Assembly: GCA_905221605.1 (NCBI GenBank)
Contig: CAJNDS010002024.1
Coordinates: 1-64,000, forward strand
Direction: 5' to 3'
DNA length: 64,000 nucleotides
From: Symbiodinium natans
Lineage: Eukaryota > Sar > Dinophyceae > Suessiales > Symbiodiniaceae
The translations under genes were made by a program, and so were the position numbers. The notes under the pieces were generated by a model, which ran no database searches, was not told where the DNA came from, and saw nothing but the letters and a program-made list of their open reading frames with translations. Positions 9,770-18,831 of the stretch are shown here, piece after piece (position 1 is the first letter of the stretch; every line of letters starts with the position of its first letter).

Positions 9770-10308
9770 AACACAAGCGGCAATGAAGGCCAGGAATCAA
9801 CACTAATCGGAAAATATCTCAGAGAAACGGAGCTGAAACAACGCGCGCCGATGCTTCAACAACAAGGGGTATTGACAACTTCGAAATCAGGCAGCAGCAG
9901 ATGAAAAAGAGAGCAGCAGCAGCAGGACCATGACGAGTACTTGGCAAGCTCTAGACCGTGAGCTCTATAAACCCAATAAACCCTAGACACTAAACCCTAT
10001 ACACCCTGGAAAACCTTGACTCTCAGCCCGATAAAGTTTCAGCCCATTGCTGTCTGACCAGCTTTCCTTCTTTTCCCTGGTGATCTGAGCACGTTTTTGT
10101 TCTTTCCTGTGTTTTCGGAAGCCCTGACCCCTCCAGTATTGCAAGTTCTTGCAAAAACAACATGCCAGCAACTACACGCGACGGGGAAAGGCAAAGCAGT
10201 CGCATTGCAGGATATGTTGATGCCATGTTGATGCCGCTGCAATTCGATTCGAAGGGCCTATGCCGGTTGGGTCATGTGTGAGCCTTGTGAGGGCAGTGGC
10301 TCATGATT

Positions 10309-10440
10309 TTAGGGTTAGGGTTTAGGGTTTAGGGTTTAGGGTTTAGGGTTTAGGGTTTAGGGTTTAGGGTTTAGGGTTTAGGGTTTAGGGTTTAGGGTTT
10401 AGGGTTTAGGGTTTAGGGTTTAGGGTTTAGGGTTTAGGGC
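10309..10440 (+). repeat. Pure TTTAGGG array
   Basis: About eighteen nearly perfect TTTAGGG units, one of the longest interstitial arrays in the window. Confidence 0.95.
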
Positions 10441-10544
10441 GCTTTCTCTGCGCGTCTAGTCTTGGTGCGCTGCTGAAGCGAAGCTTGAGGGTTCACGACT
10501 TCTCCATAACCAGGCCCTACATCTTAACTAGTTCATTGTTGCGA

Positions 10545-10629
10545 TAACATTAAAAATTAAAATTTTTATTCCTTATTGGATTTAAGTACCCTTAAAAAGG
10601 TAAAAATGTTACCCAACTATGACAAAGTT
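10545..10629. mobile_element. Family H short dispersed element
   Basis: A/T-rich segment with TTTTTATTCCTTATTGGATT, a TACCCTTAAAAAGGTA palindrome and ACCCAACTATGACAAAG. A second copy lies at 31304-31390. It directly adjoins the proposed donor of the exon at 10633. Confidence 0.55.
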
Positions 10630-10632
10630 AAC

Positions 10633-10734
10633 CTGAAGCCTTGCACCAGAAATCCGGAAGTTGATGTACGGTATGTTGTGTTCTGCCAGCACCTCTATTG
10701 TATGGAAGAGGAATCCGCCCACAACGACACGCAT
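10633..10734 (-). CDS. Candidate first exon, unknown protein
   Basis: Minus-strand ATG at 10734, 34 codons: MRVVVGGFLFHTIEVLAEHN then IPYINFRISGARLQ, ending at donor CAG|GTTAAC. Alternating hydrophobic and charged residues look strongly protein-like. A plus-strand ATG frame starts 38 bases away at 10773, making a divergent pair. Family not recognised. Confidence 0.5.
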
Positions 10735-10772
10735 GCATAGCCCTAAGCCCTGAACCCTAAGCCACCGAGCTC

Positions 10773-10859
10773 ATGCACTGCAACTCTAACTCGGACCCCA
10801 GCGATTCCGATGCAGGTCGTCTTCCAAACCTCCCCGATAATGTTGAGGATGCCCTCAAG
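10773..10859 (+). CDS. Candidate first exon, acidic N-terminus
   Basis: ATG frame MHCNSNSDPSDSDAGRLPNL then PDNVEDALK, ending at a GC-type donor AAG|GC. Separated from the divergent minus-strand start only by a degenerate CCCTAA stretch. Downstream is a poly-T/poly-G stretch that is not protein-like. Confidence 0.4.
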
Positions 10860-11020
10860 GCCTCCAGTTTGTTTTTGTTCTTTTTTCCCGGCGGGGGGGG
10901 GAGGGTTGGGGTTCGGGGTTTAGGGTTTAGGGTTTGGGGGGGGTGTTTTCGCGCTTTCGATATCCTGGGTTGCCCAGTAACCTAGGAGGCTGGAATAGGG
11001 TGGGTTTAGGCTCTAAGTTC

Positions 11021-11081
11021 TCTAAACCCTAAACCCTAAACCCTAAACCCTAAACCCCAAACCCTAAACCCTAAACCCTGG
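11021..11081 (-). repeat. CCCTAAA array
   Basis: About nine CCCTAAA units, one CCCCAAA. Confidence 0.9.
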
Positions 11082-11308
11082 GGCAAGATGGTGAGGCTTT
11101 GAGAAGATGCCTTCTGTTGGGGTTTGAACATCATGCTGCTTCAGCATGCACTCTCTTTCGCAACATAGCCCTTGTGCGTGCTTTACATGCAAGGCTGGGG
11201 ACAAACAATAGCATCTCTGGCGACCGAATCTTGAACATCAGTGGGAGGAAGCAGCAACACCGAAAAAAACAACTCCTTCAGGCAGTAGGTCTAAGCAGAC
11301 GGGCCTAG
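11078..11308 (+). CDS. Candidate exon, unknown protein
   Basis: Open from the edge of the CCCTAAA array to TAG, about 76 codons: GQDGEALRRCLLLGFEHHAA at the start and a basic end with ISGRKQQHRKKQLLQA. The opening faintly recalls the helicase-associated region after DEAH-box helicase cores, but this is too weak to assign. Confidence 0.35.
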   Translation: MGQDGEALRRCLLLGFEHHAASACTLFRNIALVRALHARLGTNNSISGDRILNISGRKQQHRKKQLLQAVGLSRRA

Positions 11309-11392
11309 CCTTTTTCATCGGCCTTGATGATTGGCGGGAGTCTAGCAGCACTAGAACCGCACACAAATCCGCAGGCACAGCGCTTCTTGTGA

Positions 11393-11463
11393 CTACTAGA
11401 AGTAGGGTGACTATAAGTATAACTTGGTATCACCCCATTTAGGGTACTTATAGCCCTACTGAT
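11393..11463. mobile_element. Family B element, internal part
   Basis: Matches the palindromic family B core (AAGTAGGGTGACTATAAGTA and inverse) but lacks the TGGAGGTTCATGGGTAGTTA-type ends. Confidence 0.5.
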
Positions 11464-11641
11464 GACATATTAAAGCCTTTCAACACCGACCAGCCGGTGG
11501 GTCTCAGGTCTAGGTTTAGGGTTTAGGGTCTAGGGTCTAGGGTCAAGGGTTTAGGGTTTAGGGTTTTCCGAGGCACTTGCGTACGGCGCCGTCGCCTCCC
11601 GCACAGACGAGGGAAGGTGGGCTTGCGTTAAATACATAAGG

Positions 11642-11700
11642 CTTGGGATGTTCCCCCTTATACTAACAGCCCTTAACTAATAGAAATTATAATAGGGGGT
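11642..11700. mobile_element. Family A element, left half
   Basis: CTTGGGATGTTCCCCCTTAT and the following ACTAACAGCCCTTA, truncated by a TTTAGGG block. Confidence 0.65.
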
Positions 11701-12254
11701 TTAGGGTTTAGGGGAACACCCCGAAGTAAGACATTCATTAGACATGAGGTCTGAGGTGTTTCGCAGCACCTTCTTCCCTAAACCCTAAACCCTAAACCCT
11801 TAATAAACTGACCCCACTCCACCAAGAAGGGGAACCCGAATCGGATGTCCGGGGAGGCCTGAGTGGCAACTGCTGAGTTTGAGTTGATACAGACCTCGGC
11901 AGCGCATGCGATGAAAAGGGCTAGGAATGATGTTTAGGGTTTAGGGTTTAGGGTTTAGGGTTGTTTAAAGTATGACGTGAGTCACTGGGAGGGCCTTCCA
12001 TGTAATGCTGCTAAGTTCTTGGGGGTGGGGGGGGGGGGGGCCCTAAACCCTAAACCCTAAACCCTAAACCCTAAACTCCTTTCTTTCGGGCTTTAGGGCT
12101 TCGGGTTGTGTAGCCCCCCCTCCCCCCCTCCCGAAGCCCGAAATCTGAAACTCCGACTGCTCCAAAGGCCCGGGCCCTCTCCCAAAGGTGCCAGGGCTGT
12201 GAGCCCGGAGGCCTCGGCAAAGGGTTTAGGGTTTAGGGTTTAGGGTTATAGGGG

Positions 12255-12370
12255 TGACTTCCTCTAGGCTCCGCCTTGGGCTTGTGCGCCTCCACCTGCC
12301 TTACAGCACTGCTCAGGTGCAGCTCCAGGGTGTCGCCTTCTGGGCTTCGGTTTTTGCAAGGTTTCATCGC
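12255..12370 (-). CDS. Candidate internal exon, unknown protein
   Basis: Starts after acceptor GTGTTTAG and reads AMKPCKNRSPEGDTLELHLS then SAVRQVEAHKPKAEPRG. A donor CAG|GTGGAG would end it at 12296 after exactly 25 codons; the frame also stays protein-like to about 12255. Family unknown. Confidence 0.45.
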
Positions 12371-12782
12371 CTAAACACTGTTTGAGCACAGACGGGACTA
12401 TACTCTGAGCCCGTTTTGCAACGGGCGTTCAGTCACCGCCCGCTGCTGCAGAGCCAGGAACCCTATTGGTCCCCCTAAACCTTGAAGCCTCTTCTGAAAA
12501 CCTGAACACCAAGCCCTCAACCCTACTAATGCTTTAAGGAGACATCGTCTGGGATCTTCGGGCTTGTGCAGGGTCCTAGGGTTGCGATTAAGCCTTCGGA
12601 TGTTTAGGGTTTAGGGTTGAGGGTGTGCGGTTACCTTGCACCCTAACGAGGCCTAAATGTGCAAAGCCCGAAAACTAAGTCCTAAACCCTAAACGCCCAG
12701 ACTCGGATAGGCTTGCCGGGAATCCTAGACTTGCCGAATGCCTAAACCCCTAAACCCTAAACCCTTTTGCCATCCGGACTGG

Positions 12783-12855
12783 GACCCTAAACCCTAAACC
12801 CTAAACCCTAAACCCTAAACCCTAAACCCTAAACCCTAAACCCTAAACCCTAAAC
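12783..12855 (-). repeat. Pure CCCTAAA array
   Basis: Ten CCCTAAA units. With the TTTAGGG array at 12953 it encloses a 98-base segment in end-like polarity. Confidence 0.95.
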
Positions 12856-12868
12856 ACTATTTTTCCAA

Positions 12869-12958
12869 AACCTTGCGGCTGAGCTCCGCAGCCGCAAGCG
12901 AGCGGCCGACAGAGGCCCAGGCCTCCACCAGGCTTGCAGCTGCTTTGTTTTGGGTTAG
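12869..12958 (+). CDS. Coding-like segment between opposed arrays
   Basis: Reads NLAAELRSRKRAADRGPGLH then QACSCFVLG and stops at a TAG formed by the TTTAGGG array. Splice sites are not obvious. Product unknown. Confidence 0.3.
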   Translation, partial: NLAAELRSRKRAADRGPGLHQACSCFVLG

Positions 12959-13045
12959 GGTTTAGGGTTTAGGGTTTAGGGTTTAGGGTTTAGGGTTTAG
13001 GGTTTAGGGTTTAGGGTTTAGGGTTTAGGGTTTAGGGTTTAGGGT
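12953..13045 (+). repeat. Pure TTTAGGG array
   Basis: About thirteen TTTAGGG units, facing away from the array at 12783. Confidence 0.95.
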
Positions 13046-13311
13046 CTATACACCTTCATTAAGGAATAATCCCTTAAATCATAGCAAGGAGACCTTTAGA
13101 GTAACCTACAATCTTGCAGGGTCTTGGGAGTCACCACTTCCTGCTCTTCTGAACACAGAGCCTTTTACATCCCGAAATGAACCTTACCATTCAGGGCCTA
13201 TCACATCCCCTACAATCCCTTTAACCTTTTGTAGGCCCTAAAGCACTCAACAACAAAAGGGAACAACCGCCTAAAACGAGCAACGGCGAAATCCCCAAAG
13301 CCCTAAACCCC

Positions 13312-13483
13312 CTAAGTTCTAAGCCCCCTGGTTAAAGAATCAGGGTCGTAGAGTCGTAGAGCTTTGGGTTCGCTGCAGCGATGGGTTACAAACCTCTGGC
13401 GGCCAATGCCGGCGGTTGCTAACAGCCGCCACACAACTCCCCCACCCCCAAGCGACACAAGGTTTGATTGAGGGCAGTTCGGC
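13312..13483 (-). CDS. Candidate terminal exon, unknown protein
   Basis: Follows acceptor GTAAACAG and runs 57 codons to TAG: NCPQSNLVSLGGGGVVWRLL, then ATAGIGRQRFVTHRCSEPKA, ending LYDPDSLTRGLRT. Open throughout and protein-like. A (CT)n tract on the plus strand lies just upstream at 13493-13520. Family not recognised. Confidence 0.5.
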
Positions 13484-13488
13484 CTGTT

Positions 13489-13492
<4 letters not shown>

Positions 13493-13520
<28 letters not shown>
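13493..13520. repeat. (CT)n microsatellite
   Basis: Fourteen uninterrupted CT dinucleotides. Confidence 0.9.
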
Positions 13521-13525
<5 letters not shown>

Positions 13526-13758
13526 CTAGGTGTTACTCTTGGTCTAGTTTAAGTAGGGAGGGGGCCAGAAGAAGATCCATTTGAAGGTCTATTCCTTATT
13601 GAGGGGTATTGGGCTTTCTGGGGAGAGGGACTGAACCTGCAGCTTCGTAGCTTGAGGGTTGTTTCGGGTTTAGGGTGTAGGGCTCTTGAACCTGCACCTT
13701 TCGTGAGGTTTAAGGGGGTTGTTTAGGGTTTAGGGCTTAGGGTTCAGGGCTCTGGTTA

Positions 13759-14055
13759 ATGATTCAACAATTCGTTTTGAAGACAGGCACATGCAAGCCG
13801 CCTCCGTGGACACAGGATATGGCCTCAGCTGCCAGATTCCAGACCCTGAATGGGTGTAGTGCTGAACGCTTGCGGGAAGTAGAGATGCAGGCGCATCGAA
13901 CTCCCGGATGTGCCTCACTCCTGGATCCTAGTAACATACACACGCCCTCAGCGAGACAAGACGCGAAGCCATACAGATGTCACGTCTCACACCTTGCATG
14001 TTCTGCTTTGCAGCCCTCAGGAAAAATCACGATTTGCACACACCCGAACCACTAG
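13759..14055 (+). CDS. Hypothetical protein, ATG frame ending in TAG
   Basis: ATG frame of 98 codons: MIQQFVLKTGTCKPPPWTQD and a helical part RLREVEMQAHRTPG. The frame continues open after the TAG (next entry), so either an intron ends at that TAG or this is a decayed gene. A strong acceptor-like tract (TGTTCTGCTTTGCAG) lies inside near 14013. Family unknown. Confidence 0.4.
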   Translation: MIQQFVLKTGTCKPPPWTQDMASAARFQTLNGCSAERLREVEMQAHRTPGCASLLDPSNIHTPSARQDAKPYRCHVSHLACSALQPSGKITICTHPNH

Positions 14056-14208
14056 AGGTTGCGAGAACTTGTGCTCCATTTCTATCAGCTAGCTGATTCC
14101 GCAATACCCTGCTATGAGCCAGCAAGTAACTTTACCTTGGTCCACCCAAGCCTCTCAGGACCGAGCAGGATCACCTCGGCCAGTTTCTTTTGGGCTTTCG
14201 GGCTCTAG
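14056..14208 (+). CDS. Coding-like continuation after an in-frame TAG
   Basis: Same frame as the preceding entry, 50 codons from just after TAG to the next TAG: RLRELVLHFYQLADSAIPCY then EPASNFTLVHPSLSGPS. If the TAG belongs to an acceptor (CACTAG) this is an independent exon. Confidence 0.4.
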   Translation, partial: RLRELVLHFYQLADSAIPCYEPASNFTLVHPSLSGPSRITSASFFWAFGL

Positions 14209-14543
14209 TCCCAGGGTCCTAGGGTTGTAAGGATCGTCGGGCTTTGAGGCCGACGGGTTGTAGGGCTTGTTTTTGCCACCCGGGTTAGGGTTTAGGGTTT
14301 CGGGTGTTGAGTTTAGGGCTTGTTTGTTCTTTCGGGGTCCTAGGTTTTAGGTTTGGGTCAGGTGAAATCTTATTGGAATCGTTGTAGACGAGGCTGTCCT
14401 GAGGTAGGGGAACATCGAAGATCTGCTTCCCTATGCCTCAAGGAACCTCATTGATGCGCTCTTAAGGGTTCTAGTAACCTATTTCGGAGGTGCCCTTAAA
14501 GACCTGAACCCTCAGTTTAGGGTTTCGGGCTTCAGGGTTTAGG

Positions 14544-14643
14544 GTCCCTTTTGATCGTTACCCCTACACGGCCTACATCCTCAAAGAATTGCGTGCCGAA
14601 CTCTATCAGCGCCCCAACGGACCCACTTCAGATGTCCACGAAA
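14544..14643 (+). CDS. Candidate exon, unknown protein
   Basis: Begins right after a TTTAGG telomere unit and reads VPFDRYPYTAYILKELRAEL then YQRPNGPTSDVHET. Aromatic and charged residues look protein-like. It runs into a long degenerate CCCTAAA stretch where the frame decays. Confidence 0.5.
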
Positions 14644-14940
14644 CCCTAAAACCCCTAAACCCTCGAAACCCCGAAACCCAGAAACCCTGAAACCCGAAAA
14701 ACCCCTATAAGCCCTAAGCCCTATAGCTAAGCCCTGAGCCCTAAGCCCTAAGCCGGAGCCGTAAGCCCTGCGCCCCCTGGACCCAAAGCCCCAAGCCCTA
14801 AGTCCTAAGCCCTAAACCCCAAGCCCTAAGCCCTAAGCCCTGAGCCCCAACCCTAAACCTAAAACCCGAAAAAAAAACCCTAACCCTTAAAATCCCAAAA
14901 CCCCTAAAAACACCCAAAACCCCTATAAAACCCTTGAAAA
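14640..14940 (-). repeat. Long degenerate CCCTAAA stretch
   Basis: Three hundred bases of CCCTAAA-derived units with CCCTAAG, CCCCAAG and CCCTGAG variants. Confidence 0.85.
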
Positions 14941-14949
14941 CCCTCGCAG

Positions 14950-15039
14950 GACGGAGCTTTTCCTGAGCTCCGGGGCGCTGATCGGCGTGCCAAAGTCCGT
15001 GGTCTTGGCGCCAAGCTCGAAGCTGTGGGGGCCTGGGAG
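14950..15039 (+). CDS. Candidate exon, unknown protein
   Basis: Follows acceptor CCTCGCAG and reads TELFLSSGALIGVPKSVVLA then PSSKLWGPGSQRR. CCCTAAA DNA lies upstream and a TTTAGGG array downstream (15048). The minus strand is open too but less protein-like. Confidence 0.45.
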
Positions 15040-15047
15040 CCAAAGGA

Positions 15048-15107
15048 GGGGTTTAGGGTTTAGGGTTTAGGGTTTAGGGTTTAGGGTTTAGGGTTTAGGG
15101 TTTAGGG
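15048..15107 (+). repeat. TTTAGGG array
   Basis: About eight units, followed by a G-rich run to 15150. Confidence 0.95.
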
Positions 15108-15184
15108 TGAGGGGGGGGGGGGTTGGGGGGTTGGGGGTTTGGGGGCGAGGAGGGGTTTAGGGTTTAGGGTTCCAAGGGGAGGTT

Positions 15185-15301
15185 TTGTTGCTTTGAGAGC
15201 CCCTGGCAAAGGATCGCACGCCAGGGCCTCAAGGTAGTTGGGGTCCAAGTAGCAAAGTTCGGCAGTCCGAGGGCTTAAAGGAAGAGAAGTCTCCGAGATA
15301 C
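15185..15301 (-). CDS. Candidate exon using a telomere-unit acceptor
   Basis: The CCCTAAA array at 15302 reads GGGTTTAG on the minus strand, which forms the acceptor. The exon reads ISETSLPLSPRTAELCYLDP then NYLEALACDPLPGALKATKP. Protein-like; family unknown. Confidence 0.5.
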
Positions 15302-15382
15302 CTAAACCCTAAACCCTAAACCCTAAACCCCTAAACCCTCAGCCCTAAACCCTCAGCCCTCAACCCTAAACTCTAAACCTAG

Positions 15383-15494
15383 CTACAATACTTTGTATGA
15401 CACAATGCCCATCGACAAGGTGGGGGTCGAGGCGCCCCCGCGACAAAATCCGCTGCGACTCTCATCTTCCCTTCTTGAAGACTCATGGGTCGTC
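15383..15494 (+). CDS. Candidate internal exon, unknown protein
   Basis: From acceptor ACCTAG to a strong donor GTC|GTAAGT. Reads YNTLYDTMPIDKVGVEAPPR then QNPLRLSSSLLEDSWVV. The donor is followed directly by a TTTAGGG array, so the array would lie at the start of the intron. Confidence 0.55.
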
Positions 15495-15499
15495 GTAAG

Positions 15500-15568
15500 T
15501 AGGGTTTAGGGTTTAGGGTTTAGGGTTTAGGGTTTAGGGTTTAGGGTTTAGGGTTTAGGGTTTAGGGT
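15500..15568 (+). repeat. TTTAGGG array
   Basis: About nine perfect units starting six bases after the proposed donor at 15495. Confidence 0.95.
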
Positions 15569-15571
15569 GCC

Positions 15572-15733
15572 ATGACAAAGGGCAGAACCAATTGCAAATA
15601 TAGTCGCCTTGCTTCTAACCCTGCCACCCTGAACCCTAAACCTCCTCCCTGCTGTTTTGAGAGCCAACGAGCCCATCAGAAGAACTTCGAGTTTGGGGCT
15701 TGCCTTGGTAGCTCAATAACCATCTTATTATAA
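15572..15733 (+). CDS. Short ATG frame, hypothetical
   Basis: Complete 53-codon frame from ATG to TAA: MTKGRTNCKYSRLASNPATL and AHQKNFEFGACLGSSITILL at the end. It includes an in-frame CCCTAAA unit (NPKP). May be chance. Confidence 0.3.
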   Translation: MTKGRTNCKYSRLASNPATLNPKPPPCCFESQRAHQKNFEFGACLGSSITILL

Positions 15734-15841
15734 GCGTAGCCTTTTTTTGGGGTCGGTTACTTTATCAGGGACCCTTGAACCCAAAAGAGGGACCCTAAAC
15801 CCCAAACCCTAAACCCTAAACAAACCTAAACCCTAAACCTT

Positions 15842-15931
15842 GCTGGGGTTTGGGGTCCAGAAGTGTCATCCGAATGGCTCAGGCAAGCCATGGAAGTCGA
15901 CAGCGAGGTCCTGGGTGCTCCGTGGACTCAG
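15842..15931 (+). CDS. Candidate exon, unknown protein
   Basis: Thirty codons between CCCTAAA DNA and a TTTAGGG block: GVWGPEVSSEWLRQAMEVDS then EVLGAPWTQ. It would end at CAGG|GTTTAG, the donor being formed by the first telomere unit. Confidence 0.5.
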
Positions 15932-16034
15932 GGTTTAGGGCGTTAGGGTTTAGGGTTTAGGGTTCAGGGTTCAGGGTTTAGGGTTTAGGGTTGAGGGTTT
16001 TAGACTTTGGGGCCCAACAAGCCCTAAGAAGCTC

Positions 16035-16128
16035 TACTTGAAGGTGCACGGGTAGTTATAGGTAGGGTTGTACCCTGATATATCTCTGGTTACCCTACTT
16101 ATAGCCGTACTTCTAGCTACCCAAGTAT
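16035..16128. mobile_element. Family B palindromic element
   Basis: CTTGAAGGTGCACGGGTAGT at the left, TACTTCTAGCTACCCAAG at the right, with complementary GGTAGGGTTGTA and TACCCTACTTATA arms. Non-coding hairpin. Confidence 0.65.
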
Positions 16129-16133
16129 ATTCT

Positions 16134-16229
16134 GAGACTACCAAGAAGCGCCGAGACAGTGTGGGAGTAAGGAGGCTCTGTCCAAACATCCCCAAGGCGA
16201 GGTGTACAGGCGGCGAGACCTCTTGGCTA
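16134..16229 (+). CDS. Candidate exon, basic, unknown
   Basis: Follows the family B element and reads ETTKKRRDSVGVRRLCPNIP then KARCTGGETSWL before CCCTAAA DNA. Splice signals are weak. Confidence 0.35.
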
Positions 16230-16317
16230 AATCCTAAACCCTAAACCCTAAACCCTCCCTAAACCCTAAACCCTAAACCCTAAACCCTAAACCCTAAACC
16301 GTAAACCCAAAACCCTA

Positions 16318-16396
16318 TCTGGCAGCACGACCTCCCGTACTTTGTAAGGACCCCGCACGCGGCCTGGAATCTCAGCAATGTCGAAGCACGGATGAC
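16318..16396 (-). CDS. Candidate exon, unknown protein
   Basis: Follows acceptor GGTTGAG and reads HPCFDIAEIPGRVRGPYKVR then EVVLPDRV. RGPYKVREVV has the look of the basic strand after retroelement integrases, but it is too short to call. Confidence 0.45.
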
Positions 16397-16635
16397 CTCA
16401 ACCATATTGATCATGGGTTCCCCTACCACCCCCCTCTATACTACTTTTCCTAGGTTCTCCCATGTTTAAGGCTAATTTAGGGATAATGAAGCCTAAGTAA
16501 AGCTATTTAAGGCGCGAACCTAGGGGGGGGGGAGTATTGAGGGGGGTAGCAGGGGAACCCATAAATTGAGCTGGGCATGGAGAGGTGGGGTTCTCCCCGC
16601 TGCCCTGGGCGCCAATTTGCACCCAGAGTCGGTGT

Positions 16636-16682
16636 GGTTTAGGGTTTAGGGTTTAGGGTTTAGGGTTTAGGGTTTAGGGTTT
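16636..16682 (+). repeat. TTTAGGG array
   Basis: About six units. Confidence 0.95.
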
Positions 16683-16771
16683 GGGGAGGCAAATCGGGCG
16701 GCCCTCCAACCCTCAAACCCTGCAACCCTCCCTCCAATACATTGAACATCCGGAACCTCAAACTCCGGAAT

Positions 16772-16871
16772 AAAAAAAGGTGCCTCATACCACCCTCAGA
16801 TTCGATTTGCAGTTTGCCGCCCTCCTCATATTTAGAAGTCTTGTCACCGTACCGGCAAGCAACGAGGAAGT
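16772..16871 (-). CDS. Candidate exon, unknown protein
   Basis: Starts after acceptor AACCTAG and reads FLVACRYGDKTSKYEEGGKL then QIESEGGMRHLFLFR. Charged and protein-like; the frame stays open further toward 16690. Family not recognised. Confidence 0.5.
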
Positions 16872-17032
16872 CTAGGTTTGTGAATCAGTGTTGCCGCTTC
16901 CCCTTGACCAGGGCTGGTTAAAAAACATGCAGCGGGGCCAATCTCTTGTTGTAACATGAATCACAAACCGAATCAGGACCTTGCCCAGTCTCCCTCTCTC
17001 TCTCTACTACATATATATATATAGAAATATAG

Positions 17033-17275
17033 GTGCAAGTATGCGTGTATGTGTTAGTGTTTTCTTCCGTGTTTTATGACTTTTATGCTCTCTTTGTGCC
17101 CAACCATCCGCATCGCCGACTTGTGCAGGCTCCTGCGGGCGATTTCGGCCAAGAGGTCAGAGGGACAGGGGTCGAGCTAGCACCTCCATGGGCCCCGGTT
17201 CTGTGGACAAGTGGGGTTTGTGGTGTCGTTCATGTTTTGCTTTGGGTTTTGGTGAACCTGCGCCGCATAAATTGA
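17033..17275 (+). CDS. Hypothetical protein exon
   Basis: Eighty codons to TGA. Part reads FYDFYALFVPNHPHRRLVQA then PAGDFGQEVRGTGVELAPPW, ending in a hydrophobic stretch GVVHVLLWVLVNL. No ATG at the opening. A TTG|GTGAAC near 17250 could be an earlier end. Confidence 0.45.
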   Translation: MQVCVYVLVFSSVFYDFYALFVPNHPHRRLVQAPAGDFGQEVRGTGVELAPPWAPVLWTSGVCGVVHVLLWVLVNLRRIN

Positions 17276-17446
17276 GGGACCATGGGCCGTAAAGTTCGGG
17301 GGTAGGAAGGGCCCCACCCCACACGCCTCACCCCACCCCCTACAACCTCACAACGCACCGCAGAAATTCAGGCGTGAAGTGGGGGGGAGGGGGGCAGACT
17401 ACCCATGAACCTCCAAGTAGGGTTCCGGGGTTAGACACGCACGCAG

Positions 17447-17668
17447 CTCGGGCCAATTTTAGAACAAGCCTTCAGAGCCAATGAAACCACTTCGAGTCCC
17501 TTGTGGGGACTTCGGTCCATGCGGCTCTCGGGGAAAGGCGCGGGCGGCGATCTGGCCGAAGCTGGCATTCGTTGCTTGACGCGGGAAATAAGACCCAGGG
17601 CTCAGGAGGACCCTAAACCCTACGCCCTGCAGCTCGTCCAGGAGTGGAAAAGTACCCTAGACTCCTAG
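17447..17668 (+). CDS. Candidate terminal exon, unknown protein
   Basis: Follows acceptor CGCACGCAG; 73 codons to TAG: LGPILEQAFRANETTSSPLW, GAGGDLAEAGIRCLTREIRP, ending LQLVQEWKSTLDS. A CCCTAAA-like unit is read in frame as DPKPYA, so part of this coding-like frame is itself telomere-like sequence. Family not recognised. Confidence 0.55.
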   Translation, partial: LGPILEQAFRANETTSSPLWGLRSMRLSGKGAGGDLAEAGIRCLTREIRPRAQEDPKPYALQLVQEWKSTLDS

Positions 17669-18126
17669 AACCTAAACTACTATTAAATTACTTAATGATC
17701 AAGAACCCCCCCCTCCCTCCCCAAAATCAAAGGACAACATGTTCTTCCTTGTAAGGGTAATGTAGGGTTTAGGGTTTTTTTGCCACCCGCCTAGGGTTTA
17801 GGGTTTAAGGGCTTGGGGCTCTTAGGCAAATAGTAGTAAACCTACGAGTGGATGGTCGCGGTTCGACTCAAGCAGCCACCACCCTTAAGGAGCAGACCTT
17901 ACTACTTTAGGTTGCCCACTAGGTTTAGGGTTTAGGGTTTAGGGCTTAGGGGTTTGATCATGAATTCGCGCCCTTGCTTTGGTGCCCTTTTATTGCTATT
18001 CAGTGAAGTTATAAGGGCATTCTTTGAAAGGGAACCTGGTCCCAAAAAAGGAATCCTAAAAACTCAGCCCCGCCAGGACACCCCTGGCAATCGGTAGAGT
18101 TCCTAGGGTTTAGGGTTCTAAAGGAC

Positions 18127-18221
18127 CCTAGATAGTTTAGGTACTTGCGTTGGAAGTATTCGAAGTTAGGCCGCACGTCCCCGTAGGCTATGCCGTCCAG
18201 GCAATTGAGGCCGGGAAGCAT
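18127..18221 (-). CDS. Candidate exon, unknown protein
   Basis: Opens with ATG right after GGACTTAG: MLPGLNCLDGIAYGDVRPNF then EYFQRKYLNYLGSF. Protein-like, ending near a telomere-unit remnant. Confidence 0.45.
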
Positions 18222-18253
18222 CTAAGTCCAAGCTCTTCGAGAACAAAGCCTTC

Positions 18254-18366
18254 ACATATGGGGGTCTACGAAAATGGGGGTACCCTTCAGGGGGGTCCCT
18301 TTATGGGGATTCTATTCTATTTGGGGTATAAAAGGGGTACCCCAAATTTTGGGAAACCCCCATATA
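18254..18366. mobile_element. Family E palindromic element
   Basis: Near-perfect hairpin: CATATGGGGGTCTACGAAAA at the left and TTTTGGGAAACCCCCATATA at the right, with arms around GGGTACCC and CTATTTGGGGTATAA. Other copies are at 25649 and 51045. Confidence 0.8.
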
Positions 18367-18373
18367 CTCTGAG

Positions 18374-18690
18374 GCCTTGCGAGCGCTGGACAAGCTGTAG
18401 ACTCCGCGCAAAAGGAGGTGGCGTGCACACCAGCTCAACGTGAATCCCTTTCTCATCCCTACAAAACAGGGCTTATGAGAACTGATAAGGTCCGAGATTC
18501 TTCCTTCCGCGTGGCATCTCCGGATTCGGCCACTAGACAAACGATTCTGTTACTTAGCACGCCCTTCGGCGAGCTTACGCAACTAAAATCCCTTCTCCAT
18601 GCCCCAATTTTTGGGGAGGAAAGGTCTGACGAGCTATCGGGATGCAGCCGCCTCTGGAAAATTTGCAAGAACAAAGCGTGGCTTTCCTGA
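18374..18690 (+). CDS. Hypothetical protein exon
   Basis: One of the longer coding-like frames: 105 codons from CTCTGAG to TGA. Reads GLASAGQAVDSAQKEVACTP, VASPDSATRQTILLLSTPFG and APIFGEERSDELSGC. It starts right after the family E element. Overlapping frames on both strands are open but less protein-like. Family not recognised. Confidence 0.55.
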
Positions 18691-18831
18691 AGCACAGCTC
18701 TGTGTTCAATGCTGTCAGCATCAGAGAGAAGCTGGTGCAAGGCTGGCTGTTCCGTTCTTGTAATATTTCTGCGACCCTAGACCGGATGGCACTGGTGAGA
18801 TGTGAAATAGGGTTTAGGGTTTAGGGTTTAG

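Noticed and set aside
13759-14208. TAG reassigned to a sense codon
   Set aside because: TAG ends the protease and several exon candidates at sensible places, and TAA and TGA interrupt other frames equally.
16318-16396. RGPYKVREVV as the C-terminus of a retroelement integrase
   Set aside because: Only about ten residues match the general look; no reverse transcriptase, integrase core or LTR is nearby.
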